From: Hymenobacter armeniacus
GTDB taxonomy: Bacteria; Bacteroidota; Bacteroidia; Cytophagales; Hymenobacteraceae
NCBI RefSeq assembly: GCF_014699055.1
Contig: NZ_JACXAC010000001.1
Span: 186,001-250,000, forward strand
Length of the DNA stretch: 64,000 nucleotides
Reading direction: 5' to 3'
In this document: positions 42,010 through 50,777 of the stretch, piece by piece
Position numbering within the stretch: the first letter of the stretch is position 1
How the letters are laid out: each line of letters opens with the position of its first letter
Translations under genes and position numbers: made by a program
The notes under the pieces: model-generated
What the model was told of the DNA's origin: nothing
Seen by the model: the letters and a program-made list of their open reading frames with translations, nothing else
Databases searched by the model: none

Positions 42010-42879
42010 ATGAGCCTTAACATCCCCATCTATCAATTAAGCGCCCTGGCCGAGCCCGGTGAAAAGCCGGCGGCGGTGCTCTTTTTGGGGCCGGACTCCG
42101 CGCCGTCGCAACTGCCCATCCACCGGCCGTACCGCAGCAATTATTACAAGATTGGCTTGGTGCTGCGCGGCCGGGCCCGCCTGCAAGTCGACCTCGAAAC
42201 CTACGAGCTGGGCCCCGGCTCGCTGATGGTGTTGTCGCCCTACGTCATCAAGCAGTGGCCTTCTTTCTCGGCTGATTTTGAAGGGCTGAGCATCTTTTTT
42301 ACCCAGGAGTTTATCTCAGCCAGCAGCAGTCTGAACCTGAATTCGTTTGCCTTTTTCGAGCGGGATGCCCGACACGTGTTTCCGCTGACGCCCGCCCACG
42401 CCGAGGGCATCGGGGCGGTGCTGCGCAGCATTGGGCAGAAATACGCGGCGCCCCATGCCTACCGCGAGGAAATTCTGCGCAGCCTCATCCACATTCTGCT
42501 GCACGAAATCGCGCCCATCTACAGTGCCGGGCATGTTTCGGGAAGTGCCGTTCAAACGCGCAGTCAGCTCATTGCCGCTGAATTTAAGAAGCTGGCCAGC
42601 CGCCACTACGCCACCGAGCGCAGCCTGGCTTTCTACGCCGACAGGCTTTGCATCACGCCCAAGCACCTGGCCGAAACCGTGAAGGAAGTGACCGGCAAAC
42701 GCGCCGTGGAGTGGCTGGCCGAAGCCGTGCTGCTCGAAGCCAACGTGCTGCTGCAAAACCCGGCCCTGAGCATTGCCCAGGTGGCCGATACCCTGCATTT
42801 TGCCGACCAGTCCACATTCGGCCGGTTTTTTAGAAACAACACCGGCGTTTCGCCGGCGGCCTTCCGGCAGCGGCTGTAG
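42010..42879 (+). CDS. AraC-family transcriptional regulator
   Basis: A 289-residue regulator. The N-terminal part (residues about 1-170) is a cupin-like sensing domain (RSNYYKIGLVLRGRARLQVD). The C-terminal part has two helix-turn-helix motifs typical of AraC: SLAFYADRLCITPKHLAETV and LSIAQVADTLHFADQSTFGR followed by FFRNNTGVSPAAFRQ. It lies divergent from xdhC and 103 bases upstream of an NmrA-like oxidoreductase, which is the most likely target. This pairing (AraC regulator and NAD(P)H-binding oxidoreductase) is common in Bacteroidota. Confidence 0.92.
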   Translation: MSLNIPIYQLSALAEPGEKPAAVLFLGPDSAPSQLPIHRPYRSNYYKIGLVLRGRARLQVDLETYELGPGSLMVLSPYVIKQWPSFSADFEGLSIFFTQEFISASSSLNLNSFAFFERDARHVFPLTPAHAEGIGAVLRSIGQKYAAPHAYREEILRSLIHILLHEIAPIYSAGHVSGSAVQTRSQLIAAEFKKLASRHYATERSLAFYADRLCITPKHLAETVKEVTGKRAVEWLAEAVLLEANVLLQNPALSIAQVADTLHFADQSTFGRFFRNNTGVSPAAFRQRL

Positions 42880-42982
42880 AAAGCCGTCACTTGCCCGGCC
42901 ATGTGAGGCCTGCCGCACTTGGGCCCAATCTTCCCGCCGTTTGGCCCTTTCGCCGGCCTGCCGCCGGCCAGAGCTTTGCCCC

Positions 42983-43867
42983 ATGAAAATCATCGTAACT
43001 GGTTCCCTCGGGAACATCAGCAAGCCCCTGGCCACCGAGCTGGTGCAGCAGGGCCACGCCGTCACCCTCATCAGCAGCAAGGCGGAGCGGCAGTCGGAAA
43101 TTGAAGCTTTGGGCGCCACGGCCGCCATCGGCTCGGTCCACGACGTGGCGTTCCTCACCGCCACGTTCCGCGGCGCCGATGCCGTGTACCTGATGGTGCC
43201 CCCCAGCTTCGGCACGCCCGATTCGCGGGCGTACCATCAGCAAATCGGGCGCAGCTACGCCCAGGCCATTCGGGCGGCGGGAGTGCGGCGGGTGGTGCAG
43301 CTCAGCAGCTGGGGTGCGCACCTTTCAGAGGGCAACGGCGGCATTATCGGCACGCACGACGTGGAGGAAATTCTGGCCGAGCTGCCCGGCCTGGCCCTCA
43401 CGCACCTGCGGGCCACCTCGTTCTATTACAACATGCTCAGCTTTATCGGCCTGATAAAAGCCCGGGGCATTATCGGCGTCAACTACGCCGCCGATACGCG
43501 GGTGGCCTTCGTGCACACGCAGGACATTGCCAGCGCCGCCGCCGATGAGCTGGCTGCCCCGGCCACGCCCGGCCGGCACGTGCGCTACGTGGCCAGCGAC
43601 GAGCGGACGGCGAATGACGTGGCCCGCGTCCTCGGCGCCGCCATCGGCCGGCCCGACCTGCCCTGGGTGGCCTTCACCAACGAGCAGATGCAGGAAAACC
43701 TGGAACGCGTCGGCTTGCCTGCCACCCGGGCGACCGAAGTGGTCGACATTTACGCCAGCATCGGTAACGGCACGCTGGGCGAAGACTACGAGCAGCACAA
43801 GCCCCAACTGGGCCGGGTGAAGCTGGAGGATTTTGCCCAGGAATTTGCGGCGGCGTTTCAGGCCTAG
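42983..43867 (+). CDS. NmrA-like NAD(P)-binding oxidoreductase
   Basis: A 294-residue atypical short-chain dehydrogenase of the NmrA/QOR2 group. The N-terminus MKIIVTGSLGNISKPLATEL contains the Rossmann glycine pattern (TGxxGxIS) and DAVYLMVPPSF follows near residue 70. The usual YxxxK catalytic pair is not obvious, as in NmrA-type redox sensors and quinone or azo reductases. It is probably the target of the AraC regulator upstream, and it may sense or use NAD(P)H. A bidirectional terminator follows. Confidence 0.85.
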   Translation: MKIIVTGSLGNISKPLATELVQQGHAVTLISSKAERQSEIEALGATAAIGSVHDVAFLTATFRGADAVYLMVPPSFGTPDSRAYHQQIGRSYAQAIRAAGVRRVVQLSSWGAHLSEGNGGIIGTHDVEEILAELPGLALTHLRATSFYYNMLSFIGLIKARGIIGVNYAADTRVAFVHTQDIASAAADELAAPATPGRHVRYVASDERTANDVARVLGAAIGRPDLPWVAFTNEQMQENLERVGLPATRATEVVDIYASIGNGTLGEDYEQHKPQLGRVKLEDFAQEFAAAFQA

Positions 43868-43890
43868 AATTGATTAAAGATTCAAAAAAA

Positions 43891-43924
43891 AACGCCCCAA
43901 AACCTCACGGTTTCGGGGCGTTTT
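43891..43924. terminator. Bidirectional terminator
   Basis: Stem CGCCCC-AAACC / GGTTT-GGGGCG flanked by A9 on the left and TTTT on the right, located between the convergent NmrA-like and PaoC-like genes. Confidence 0.92.
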
Positions 43925-43942
43925 CTGTAGATATATTTTGAT

Positions 43943-46186
43943 TTACAGCAGCTTGTCAATCGTGACGGGCAGGTCGCGCACGCGCTTGCCGGTGGCGTGG
44001 TAGATGGCGTTGGCCACGGCAGCGGCCACGCCCAGCAGGCCCACTTCGCCCAGGCCTTTCACGCCGAGCGGGTTCACCTTGTCGTCTTCCTCGCTTACAA
44101 ACACCACGTCGATGTCGTGAATGTCGGCGTTCACCGGCACGTGGTATTCGGCGTAGTTATGGTTCATGTAGCGGCCGAAGCGGTGGTCCATCACCGATTC
44201 TTCCATGAGCGCGCTGCTGATGCCCCACACCACCGAGCCGAGCACCTGGCTGCGGGCCGTTTTAGGGTTGAGGATGCGGCCGGCGGCCACGGCGTTCACC
44301 ACGCGCGTCACGTGCACGGTCATCAGCTCCGGGTCCACTTTCACTTCCACAAACACGGCGTTGTGGGCGTGCATGGAGTATTTGGGGGGCTTCAGCATTT
44401 CCAGCTTGGCCAGCACGGTGGAGTTTTCGGCTTCGATTTTGGGCTCGCCGCTGGCCTGCACGAGGTCGCGCAGCACCACGGCCTGGGTGTCGTCGGCGCG
44501 CAGGCGCAGCTGGCCGTTGGCGAACTCCACGTCCTCAATTTTGGCGTCTTTGAAAGCCGGGTGGTCCATTTGCTGGGCCTGTTTCAGCAGGGCTTCGCCG
44601 AGCTTGGAGCAAGCTTCTACCACCGAGTTGCCCACGGAAGCGGCCGTCCAGGAGCCGCCTTGCAGGGGCGACTGCGGCAGCGTGGTGTCGCCCAGCACAA
44701 AGGTCACGGCTTCGAGGGGCAGCCCCATACTCTGGGCCGCAATCTGCGTCATGATGGTGTAGGTGCCGGTGCCGATGTCGTTGGTACCGCTGCTCACGGT
44801 GAGGTGGCCGTCGGCGTCGAGGCTGGCTTTCACGGTGGCGGGCATCTTGGAGGCATCCCAGATGCCGCCGCCCATGCCCCAGCCCACCAATAGGTTGCCG
44901 TCCTTCATCGAGCCGGGCTCGGCGGTGCGCTTCTCCCAGCCAAATTTGGCCGCGCCCTCGGCGTAGCACTTGCGCAGGGCCTTGCTGGAGTAGGGGAGGT
45001 TCTGGGCCTGGTCGAAATCGGAATAGTTGCGGATGCGGAATTCGAGCGGGTCGAGGCCGGCGGCGTAGGCCATTTCGTCCATCGCAATTTCCAGGGCGAT
45101 GGAGCCCGAGGCCGCGCCGGGCGCGCGCATGTCGAGCGGCGAAAACACGTCGAGCTTGCTCAGGCGGTAGCCCAGCTCCACGTTTTGGCAGTCGTAGAGC
45201 GTGCCGCTCCAGCCCACCACGTTTTCGGTGAAATCCTCAAACTGCGAGGTTTCGGCCACGGCCACGTGGTTGATGCCGGTGAGAGAGCCGTCGGCCGCCG
45301 TGGCCAGGGCCACGTGCTGCAGGGTTTCGGGCCGGTGGCCGAAGCTGAACATCTGCTCGCGGGTGAGCGATACGCGCACCGAGCGCTGCAGCTCCAGCGA
45401 GGCCAGCACCGCCAGAAACAGCTGGTACTGCGGCCGCAAGCCGGAGCCAAAGCCGCCGCCGGTGTACTTCGAAATCACCCGGGCCTGGTCCTTGCTCAGC
45501 CCGAAAATCTTCATCACGTACTGCTGGCTGTTGAAAGCGCCCTGCGTTTTGTCGTAGATGTTCAGGTTTTTATCGCCCAGCCACTCCACGGTGCTGGCAA
45601 ACATTTCCATGGGATTGTGGTGCTGGGCGTGGTGCGAATACTGCGCTTCCATGTGGGCCACGCCCTCCTTCCAGCCCTTGCCGAAATTGCCGCGCGACTT
45701 AGGCGGCTTGTAGCCGGTTTTGCCCCGGCCGGGCTCGTAGGCCTCGTCGAGGTGCTTGGCCAGCTCGGTTTCGTGGGCCACCTCCTCGTACTCAATGTGC
45801 AGGATGGACGCCGCATAGCGGGCCAGCTCAAACGTGTCGGCCACCACCAGCGCCACGGGCTGCAGGCTGAATTTGATTTCGGCGTCGTGCAGCGGCCGGA
45901 AGGGCGAGCCGCCGGGCGCCACGTCGTCCTTGTAGCTGCGGTCGAGCCAAGCCAGCGAGGGCACGTTTTCGTGCGAGAAAACCTGGTGCACGCCCGGCAG
46001 CGCCAGCACCGGGGCGGCGTCAATTTTCGTGATTTTGCCTTTGGCAATCGGGCTGCTCACCACGTAGCCGTAGAGCAGGTTGGGCACGTTGAACTCGGCA
46101 GCGTATTTGGCGGTGCCGGCCACCTTCGCCGGGCCATCGACGCGGTTGGTGGGTTTGCCGATGTAGTCGGTGGTGTGGTGGCTCAT
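43943..46186 (-). CDS. paoC: Aldehyde oxidoreductase molybdenum-binding subunit (PaoC-like)
   Basis: A 747-residue large subunit of the xanthine-oxidase family. Cofactor motifs include YTGGGFGSGLRPQYQLFLAV, FSPLDMRAPGAASGSIALEI and the C-terminal GVKGLGEVGLLGVAAAVANA, whose Glu is the catalytic base. The start MSHHTTDYIGKPTNRVDGPA is typical of the PaoC/YagR group. The protein binds molybdenum cofactor and oxidises an aldehyde or N-heterocycle. The paoB start codon... region overlaps by 4 bases upstream (46183-46186), so the subunits are co-translated. The substrate cannot be deduced. Confidence 0.93.
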   Translation of the reverse strand: MSHHTTDYIGKPTNRVDGPAKVAGTAKYAAEFNVPNLLYGYVVSSPIAKGKITKIDAAPVLALPGVHQVFSHENVPSLAWLDRSYKDDVAPGGSPFRPLHDAEIKFSLQPVALVVADTFELARYAASILHIEYEEVAHETELAKHLDEAYEPGRGKTGYKPPKSRGNFGKGWKEGVAHMEAQYSHHAQHHNPMEMFASTVEWLGDKNLNIYDKTQGAFNSQQYVMKIFGLSKDQARVISKYTGGGFGSGLRPQYQLFLAVLASLELQRSVRVSLTREQMFSFGHRPETLQHVALATAADGSLTGINHVAVAETSQFEDFTENVVGWSGTLYDCQNVELGYRLSKLDVFSPLDMRAPGAASGSIALEIAMDEMAYAAGLDPLEFRIRNYSDFDQAQNLPYSSKALRKCYAEGAAKFGWEKRTAEPGSMKDGNLLVGWGMGGGIWDASKMPATVKASLDADGHLTVSSGTNDIGTGTYTIMTQIAAQSMGLPLEAVTFVLGDTTLPQSPLQGGSWTAASVGNSVVEACSKLGEALLKQAQQMDHPAFKDAKIEDVEFANGQLRLRADDTQAVVLRDLVQASGEPKIEAENSTVLAKLEMLKPPKYSMHAHNAVFVEVKVDPELMTVHVTRVVNAVAAGRILNPKTARSQVLGSVVWGISSALMEESVMDHRFGRYMNHNYAEYHVPVNADIHDIDVVFVSEEDDKVNPLGVKGLGEVGLLGVAAAVANAIYHATGKRVRDLPVTIDKLL

Positions 46187-47208
46187 GGGTTCGAGTTTTG
46201 GAAGGCGTCGGTGTCAACCAACTGATTCATTTCGGTGGCTTGCTTGAGGGCGCGCACGATGGCACGCTTGGCCAGCTCAATCTTAAACGTGTTGGCGCCG
46301 TAGCCTTTGGCCGGGGCCAGCACCTTGGCCGCCACGCGGCGGAATGTGTCGGCCGTGGCGGGCTGGCCCACGAGCATCGCCTCGGCCTCCTTGTCGCGCC
46401 AGGGCTTGTGGGCCACGCCGCCCAGCGCCAGGCGGGCATCTTTGATGGTGTCGCCGTCGAGCTCCAGGGCCGCGGCCACGCTCACCAGCGCAAAGGCGTA
46501 GCTGGTGCGGTCGCGCAGTTTCAGGTAGCTGAAATTCTTCTCGAAGCCCTTAGCGGGCAGGTCGAGGCCGGTGATGAGCTCGCCGGGCTCCAGGGTGTTG
46601 TCGCGCTCGGGCTGGTCGCCGGGCAGGCGGTGGAAATCCTCGAACTTGATGGTGCGCTCGCCGTTCGGCCCGCTCACGCGCACGGTGGTGTCGAGGGCGG
46701 CCAGGGCCACGCACATATCCGACGGGTGCGTGGCAATGCACTGGTCGCTGGTGCCCAGAATGCCGCACACGCGGTTGTAGCCGCCAATGGCCGAGCAGCC
46801 CGAGCCGGGCTCGCGCTTGTTGCAGGGCGTGGCCAGGTCGTAGAAATAGTAGCAGCGGGTGCGCTGCATGAGGTTGCCGCCGTCGGTGGCCATGTTGCGC
46901 AGCTGCGGGCTGGCCCCGGCCAAAATGGCCTGGTTCAGCAGCGGGTAGCGCTTTTCTACTTCGGGGTGCCAGGCGGTGTCGGCGTTGGTGGCGAGGGCGC
47001 CGAGGCGCAGGCCGCCGTCGGGCAGGTTCTCAATGGCGTCGAGGCCCAGCTTTTTGAGGCCGATGAGGTGCGTGGGCCGGGCCACGTTTTCCTTCATCAG
47101 GTCAATCAGGTTGGTGCCGCCGCCGATGTAGGCCGCGTCGTCGTGCGCGGCGTTAGCCTGCACGGCGTCCGCCACGGCCGTGGCTTGGGTGAAAGTGAAA
47201 CTGTTCAT
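46183..47208 (-). CDS. paoB: Aldehyde oxidoreductase FAD-binding subunit (PaoB-like)
   Basis: A 341-residue FAD subunit. The FAD motifs are YIGGGTNLIDLMKENV and ATDGGNLMQRTRC. It contains the extra cysteine-rich insert of the PaoB branch (CYYFYDLATPCNKREPGSGC then YNRVCGILGTSDQC), which in E. coli PaoB binds an additional [4Fe-4S] cluster. Electrons should pass from the molybdenum site through the iron-sulfur clusters to FAD. It overlaps the large-subunit gene by four bases and follows the small-subunit gene by 24 bases. Confidence 0.93.
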   Translation of the reverse strand: MNSFTFTQATAVADAVQANAAHDDAAYIGGGTNLIDLMKENVARPTHLIGLKKLGLDAIENLPDGGLRLGALATNADTAWHPEVEKRYPLLNQAILAGASPQLRNMATDGGNLMQRTRCYYFYDLATPCNKREPGSGCSAIGGYNRVCGILGTSDQCIATHPSDMCVALAALDTTVRVSGPNGERTIKFEDFHRLPGDQPERDNTLEPGELITGLDLPAKGFEKNFSYLKLRDRTSYAFALVSVAAALELDGDTIKDARLALGGVAHKPWRDKEAEAMLVGQPATADTFRRVAAKVLAPAKGYGANTFKIELAKRAIVRALKQATEMNQLVDTDAFQNSNP

Positions 47209-47232
47209 TTTACTGAAATGAGGGGTGAAGGA

Positions 47233-47826
47233 TTATTTCTTCGGCGGCTCAACCGGGGGCATGTCTTGGTTTGCCGCTCCGGCCGACCAGGCGTTGTCCT
47301 CAATGAGTAATCCTTCGTTGTTAAGCACTTCCATTACCGCGCTCAGGATATTCGAGTAGGCCCCGCAGCGGCAGACGTTGCCGCTCATCAGCTCGCGCAC
47401 CTGGGCTTCGGTTTTGGCCTTGCCTTCGTTGAGAAGGCCCTGAGCCGAGCAAATCTGGCCCGGCGTGCAGTAGCCGCACTGGAAGGCGTCGTGGTCGATA
47501 AACGCCTGCTGCAGCGGGCTGAGCTTGTCCTCCGTGCCCAAGCCCTCAATGGTTTGGATGTGCGAATCCTCGTGCATCACGGCCAGCGACAGGCAGGAAT
47601 TGATGCGTTTGCCGTCCACCAGCACCGTGCAGGCGCCGCACTGGCCGTGGTCGCAGCCTTTCTTGGTGCCCGTCAGGTCGAGATACTCGCGCAGGGCGTC
47701 GAGCAGGGTGGTCCAGGGCGCAATCTGGAGGGTGTGGGCCTGGCCATTGATGTTGAGGCGAACGGTCTGGGTGGGGGCCAGGGCCACCGGCGGGCGGCCG
47801 AGCGGCGCTTGGGTAACGTGGCTCAT
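47233..47826 (-). CDS. paoA: Aldehyde oxidoreductase 2Fe-2S subunit (PaoA-like)
   Basis: A 197-residue iron-sulfur subunit. The first [2Fe-2S] site uses Cys58, Cys63, Cys66 and Cys78 (CDHGQCGACTVLVDGKRINS-C) and the second uses Cys117, Cys120, Cys152 and Cys154 (CGYC...CRC). In E. coli the PaoA subunit carries a Tat signal that exports the complex to the periplasm; here the N-terminus (MSHVTQAPLGRPPVALAPTQ) has no twin arginine or hydrophobic stretch, so this enzyme is probably cytoplasmic. A start at 47871 would add 15 residues (MRVLFPGSHFLYFHV) but does not create a Tat signal either. It is the first gene of the operon. Confidence 0.92.
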   Translation of the reverse strand: MSHVTQAPLGRPPVALAPTQTVRLNINGQAHTLQIAPWTTLLDALREYLDLTGTKKGCDHGQCGACTVLVDGKRINSCLSLAVMHEDSHIQTIEGLGTEDKLSPLQQAFIDHDAFQCGYCTPGQICSAQGLLNEGKAKTEAQVRELMSGNVCRCGAYSNILSAVMEVLNNEGLLIEDNAWSAGAANQDMPPVEPPKK

Positions 47827-48174
47827 AACGTGGAAGTAAAGAAAGTGAGAGCCTGGAAAAAGCACTCGCAATCAGCGCATTCTACCCACGGCCGTATTTG
47901 GTATACGTGCCTTCGAGCCCATAATGTTGCTTGGCCTAGCCACCCGCCATGGTTTCGGGTGGCCCATATCGCGCTTGGGCCGCGCACTGTTGGCCAGGGC
48001 GAGGAAGGCAGAATTTGGGCTAATTCCCTCACCGAGAAGAACCCGCCGTTGGACCGGCAGAAAAGTATGCTCGGCTAGCCGAGTTTTTCGCCACAGCCAG
48101 GAAAAGGTAATTTCGGGATAAATAATTGGCTTTGGCCCCGTCGGTCGTTCCATTTCACCGTTGTTCCCTCCCCG
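47827..48174. other. Divergent intergenic region between paoABC and the two-component locus
   Basis: 348 bases between oppositely transcribed genes. It should hold promoters for both sides. I see no gene and no full promoter consensus; TGGCTTTG at about 48131 is a one-mismatch -7 box on the plus strand. Confidence 0.4.
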
Positions 48175-48351
48175 ATGCTCGCCAACTTTCAGCACCACTT
48201 TCGGTTTTACCTGGCGTTGATTCTTTCCGTCTTGCTGGCCGCCGGAGTGCGGCTGCAGGCCGCGCCGCTCGGGGCCGCCCCGCAGCCGGCCGAGCGCACT
48301 GCCAGCCCCGCCGCCGCAACCGAAACGTCCGGCCTTCCGGCTGCCCGCTAA
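48175..48351 (+). CDS. 58-residue predicted membrane or secreted peptide
   Basis: A short frame (MLANFQHHFRFYLALILSVL then LAAGVRLQAAP) with one hydrophobic segment at about residues 11-29 followed by an Ala/Pro/Glu/Thr-rich tail ending GLPAAR. It looks like an uncleaved signal anchor or a secreted peptide. It lies 59 bases upstream of the response regulator on the same strand. I do not recognise a family. The coding nature rests on start, length, membrane segment and position only. Confidence 0.45.
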   Translation: MLANFQHHFRFYLALILSVLLAAGVRLQAAPLGAAPQPAERTASPAAATETSGLPAAR

Positions 48352-48410
48352 GCTAGCCGGCGGCCGCGGGCCGCGCCGGAATTGCGGGCTAGGCCCTACC
48401 TTCCGGCCCC

Positions 48411-49088
48411 ATGAAAATCCTTTTAGTTGAAGACGAGCCCTCCGTTGCGGCGTTTTTGCACCAGGGCCTCACCGAGCAGGAATACACCGTCGACCTAGCC
48501 TCTGATGGCCTTTTGGGCCTGCGCCGGGCCCAGTCCACGCGCTACGACTGCCTGATTCTGGACCAGATGCTGCCCGGCCTGAGCGGGCTGGAAGTGTGCC
48601 GCCAGGTGCGCGCCCACGACCCCGGCGTGCCCATTCTCATGCTCACGGCCCTGGGCGAAACGGACGACAAAATCCGCGGCCTCGACGCCGGTGCCGACGA
48701 CTACCTCGTCAAGCCGTTTGCATTTGAAGAGCTGCTGGCCCGGCTGCGGGCGCTGGTGCGCCGCCGCACCGAAGCCCCCGCCCCCAAAGCCGTGCTGCAC
48801 CTGGCCGACCTCAGCCTCGACCCCAGCGCCAAGCGCGTGGAGCGGGCGGGGCAGGCCATTCAGCTCACGGCCCGCGAGTTTTCGCTGCTGGAGTACCTGC
48901 TGCGCAACCAGGGCCGGGTGGTGTCGCGCGCCGATTTGCTGGAGCACGTTTGGGACATGAGCTTCGACACCGGCTCGAACGTGATTGACGTGTACATCAA
49001 TTTTTTGCGCAAAAAAGTCGACAAAGGCTTCGAGCCCAAGCTCATTCACACGCTGGTGGGCATGGGCTACGTGATGAAAGTGGATTGA
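48411..49088 (+). CDS. OmpR/PhoB-family response regulator
   Basis: A 225-residue two-domain regulator. The receiver has acidic residues Glu7-Asp8, phospho-acceptor Asp51 (LILDQMLPG) and Lys101 (LVKPF). The C-terminal winged-helix DNA-binding domain (about 128-224) shows LSLDPSAKRVERAG, QLTAREFSLLEYLLRNQGRV, the recognition helix region VIDVYINFLRKKVDKGFEPK and LIHTLVGMGYVMK. It resembles the CusR/CopR-like branch. The cognate kinase gene follows after a 123-base gap. TACCTTCC at about 48388, 15-20 bases before the ATG, is a weak -7 box. Confidence 0.94.
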   Translation: MKILLVEDEPSVAAFLHQGLTEQEYTVDLASDGLLGLRRAQSTRYDCLILDQMLPGLSGLEVCRQVRAHDPGVPILMLTALGETDDKIRGLDAGADDYLVKPFAFEELLARLRALVRRRTEAPAPKAVLHLADLSLDPSAKRVERAGQAIQLTAREFSLLEYLLRNQGRVVSRADLLEHVWDMSFDTGSNVIDVYINFLRKKVDKGFEPKLIHTLVGMGYVMKVD

Positions 49089-49101
49089 TTTGCTGATGTT
49101 T

Positions 49102-49191
49102 TGATGTGCTGATGTGCTTTTTCGGCCTTGTGGCCGGGCAAAGGGGGCGTAATCGGAACATCGGTATCCGCATCAGCACATCAGCACATCA
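49102..49191. repeat. Inverted repeat of TGATGTGC units
   Basis: TGATGTGCTGATGTGC at 49102-49117 and its exact reverse complement GCACATCAGCACATCA at 49176-49191, with 58 bases between. The gap is the one between the response regulator and the histidine kinase. A related string (TTGATGTGCTGATTTGTTGA) occurs at about 14928-14947 next to palindromic repeat copy b. Confidence 0.85.
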
Positions 49192-49211
49192 CAAAACCAA
49201 CCCATCAATCC

Positions 49212-50621
49212 ATGTCCATTCGCCTTCGTCTGGCGCTGCAGTTCGGGCTGATTCTGGCCGTGATACTGCTCCTGTTTGCGCTGAGTGTCTACTTTGCCAC
49301 GCTGCAGTCGCGGCGCGCGCTGTTCACCCAAAGCCTGTTTAAGCGCACGCTGGTGGTGGGGCACGCCTATGCCGAAGGCCAGCGCAACCAGCACGAAGGC
49401 AACCCGCCCGCGCTCTACCGCCGCTACCTGCGCCAGCTCTACCGCACCCTGCCCGACGAAGAAGGCCGCGTGTACGACCAAACCAACCGCCTGGTGTTTC
49501 GGGAAGGGCAGGGGGCGGCCAAGCCCGTGCCCATCGAGTGGCTGGCCGAGGTGCGCCGCAACGGCCGCGCCGTGCTCGAACCCGAAAAAAACTACCACGA
49601 AACCGTGGGCCTGCTCTACCGCGACCCGCGCCTGGGCCCGCTGGTGGTGGTGGCCTCGTCGGTAGATGAGGACAGCCGCCAGCAGCTGGGCGAACTGCGG
49701 CGCCTGCTGGTGCTGGGCTTATTGGCTGCCTTGGTGGTGATGGGCCTCGGGAGCTGGTTTTTTGCGGGCCGGGCCCTGCGGCCGCTGCGGCGCATGGTGC
49801 GCGAGGTCGACGGCATCACGGCCACCGACCTGAGCCAGCGCCTGACCCAGGGCGCGGGCAGCACCGACGAAATCGGCCACCTCACCCAACGCTTCAACCG
49901 CCTGCTCGACCGCCTGCAGGCGGCCTTTGCGGGCCAGCGCACGTTTGTGCGCGACGCCTCGCACGAGCTGCGCACGCCGCTCACGGCCCTCATCGGCGAG
50001 CTGGAAGTGGCGCTGCTGCAGGCCGAACGGCCCCCGGCCGAGTACCGCCGCGTGCTGCAAAGCACCCTCGACTCGGCCCGGCAGCTCAACCAGCTCACCA
50101 ACGGCCTGCTTTCCATTGCGCGGGCGTCCGACGACCCCTCGCAGGTGCCCATGGCCGAAGTGCGGCTCGACGAGCTGCTGCTGCAGGCCCACGAGCAGCT
50201 GCTGCGCCGCCATTCCACCTGCCGCGTCGACCTCAATTTTGGCGATGGCGAAGACGCCAGCGCCTTTGTGGTGCACGGCAACGAAACGCTGCTGCTCTCG
50301 GCCGTGCTCAACGTGCTGGACAACGCCTGCAAGTTTTCGGCGGGCACGGGGCGGCCCGTCACGGCCACCCTCACCCGCACGGCTTCCCACCTGGCCCTGC
50401 TCGTGACGGACGAAGGCCCCGGCCTGCCGCCGGCCGACGTGCAGCAGGTATTCGTGCCGTTTTTCCGGGCGGCTTCGGCCCGTGGGGTGCCGGGGCACGG
50501 CATTGGGCTGCCGCTGGCGGCCCGCATCATGGCGCTGCACGGGGGCACGGTGCGCCTCGAAAGCGAGCCCGGCCACGGCACCCACGTGTGGCTGGAGTGG
50601 CCCCTGCCGCCGGGCAAATGA
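49212..50621 (+). CDS. Sensor histidine kinase
   Basis: A 469-residue membrane kinase. TM1 lies at about residues 9-30 and TM2 at about 164-185, giving a periplasmic sensor loop of about 130 residues. A HAMP domain (about 186-240, PLRRMVREVDGITATDLSQR) is followed by HisKA with phospho-acceptor His251 (FVRDASHELRTPLTALIGEL) and an HATPase domain with N, G1 and G2 boxes (VLDNACKFSAG; DEGPGLPPADV; GHGIGLPLAARIMALHGG). It should phosphorylate the regulator encoded upstream. The signal sensed is unknown. I chose the ATG at 49212; an earlier in-frame start would read through the inverted repeat. Confidence 0.94.
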   Translation: MSIRLRLALQFGLILAVILLLFALSVYFATLQSRRALFTQSLFKRTLVVGHAYAEGQRNQHEGNPPALYRRYLRQLYRTLPDEEGRVYDQTNRLVFREGQGAAKPVPIEWLAEVRRNGRAVLEPEKNYHETVGLLYRDPRLGPLVVVASSVDEDSRQQLGELRRLLVLGLLAALVVMGLGSWFFAGRALRPLRRMVREVDGITATDLSQRLTQGAGSTDEIGHLTQRFNRLLDRLQAAFAGQRTFVRDASHELRTPLTALIGELEVALLQAERPPAEYRRVLQSTLDSARQLNQLTNGLLSIARASDDPSQVPMAEVRLDELLLQAHEQLLRRHSTCRVDLNFGDGEDASAFVVHGNETLLLSAVLNVLDNACKFSAGTGRPVTATLTRTASHLALLVTDEGPGLPPADVQQVFVPFFRAASARGVPGHGIGLPLAARIMALHGGTVRLESEPGHGTHVWLEWPLPPGK

Positions 50622-50682
50622 GGGCGTCGGCCTTTTAATGCCCTTTTAATTCGTCTTTAATTTCGTCTTAATAGCGGGCCCG

Positions 50683-50690
50683 TAACCTTG
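50683..50690 (+). promoter_or_regulatory. Candidate promoter -7 box upstream of sulP
   Basis: TAACCTTG at 50683-50690 is a one-mismatch TAnnTTTG, with a TTTCG about 18 bases upstream. The terminator-like hairpin follows directly, so a transcript from here would carry that hairpin in its leader. Confidence 0.35.
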
Positions 50691-50702
50691 CGATGGATTC
50701 CG

Positions 50703-50748
50703 AAAAACAAGAAGCCGGTGCGTTTGCGCCACCGGCTTCTTGTTTTTT
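50703..50748 (+). terminator. Strong terminator hairpin 30 bases before the sulP start codon
   Basis: A perfect 18-bp stem (AAAAACAAGAAGCCGGTG / CACCGGCTTCTTGTTTTT) with a 9-base loop, ending in a T-run. It can terminate the two-component transcript, but sulP starts only 30 bases later, so it may also sit in the sulP leader. Confidence 0.9.
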
Positions 50749-50777
50749 ATCTAGTTCTATCGTTCAGGTTATCGCTC

